Assembly: GCF_008253865.1 (NCBI RefSeq)
Contig: NZ_CP042332.1
Coordinates: forward strand, 387,501 to 451,500
DNA length: 64,000 nucleotides
Source of the DNA: Bosea sp. F3-2
Lineage (GTDB): Bacteria > Pseudomonadota > Alphaproteobacteria > Rhizobiales > Beijerinckiaceae
Reading direction: 5' to 3'
Below are positions 63,957 to 64,000 of the stretch, piece by piece (within the stretch, counting starts at the first letter, position 1; the number at the start of each line of letters is the position of its first letter). The notes beneath the pieces are model-generated. The model was not told the origin of the DNA. It ran no database searches and was given only the letters and a program-made list of their open reading frames with translations. Made by a program: the position numbers and the translations under genes.

Positions 63957-64000
63957 CGGTCAATCCAACGCCATGGGTCAACCGACGAGCTGAGACGAAC

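Overview
The window is GC-rich and densely coded, and nearly all recognisable proteins are of alphaproteobacterial (Hyphomicrobiales) type. Markers include Tat/Sec-exported soluble enzymes, many family-5 (dipeptide-type) ABC operons, CoA transferases, and a dispersed palindromic repeat of the kind found in this order. A Bosea-like or related soil bacterium is my best guess, but no rRNA or single-copy marker is present to prove it. I see no rRNA, tRNA or CRISPR array.

0-6.7 kb: a partial ECF-type sigma factor runs off the left edge (minus). It is followed on the plus strand by an exported esterase/PHB-depolymerase-like protein, a ThDP enzyme coupled to an OpgC-type membrane acyltransferase, a TTC38-like TPR protein, a small membrane protein and an exported YHS protein. 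6.8-7.7 kb is the frameshifted tail of a molybdenum hydroxylase. 8.2-11.7 kb (minus) is a two-gene operon of a BisC/TorA-type molybdoenzyme and a class III CoA-transferase, with a divergent LysR regulator. 12.9-21.0 kb (plus) is a gamma-glutamyltransferase, a complete dipeptide/glutathione-type ABC importer with a fused double ATPase, and a DAO-type oxidase; together they suggest uptake and breakdown of gamma-glutamyl compounds. 21.0-21.75 kb is a graveyard of gene fragments.

21.8-30.1 kb (minus) is one tightly overlapped operon: a family-5 ABC importer (binding protein, two permeases, two ATPases), a GH51 alpha-L-arabinofuranosidase and a two-domain ArsR-type regulator. This looks like an arabinoside-use operon. 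30.3-37.6 kb alternates intact genes (NemA-type ene-reductase, cupin, Tat-exported epoxide hydrolase) with truncated ones (LacI, ADH, LivF, FAD monooxygenase, phosphoesterase, possible ScpB, IS3 OrfA, sensor-kinase/AAA, IS110).

38.0-64 kb is a coherent stress/micro-oxic island: two cytochromes c, metallophosphoesterase, CarS-like protein, GroEL without GroES, ChaB, a PRTase/APH-like kinase/PRPP-synthetase trio, four universal stress proteins, a host-attachment protein, GNAT, orphan MlaF-like ATPase, Zn-ADH, orphan ABC membrane domain, PHA synthase, MaoC-phosphotransacetylase, phasin, NUDIX, BON, a conserved small protein and Hsp20. Nine perfect TTGA-N6-TCAA palindromes (FNR/FixK/Anr type) lie just upstream of its genes, and a hand scan found none in the first 38 kb. 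The island is therefore probably an FNR-family regulon, although no FNR/FixK gene is in view. It also carries decay: truncated phosphoketolase and acetate kinase, a nonsense-mutated MBL nuclease, a mini-ADH and a decayed second host-attachment gene.
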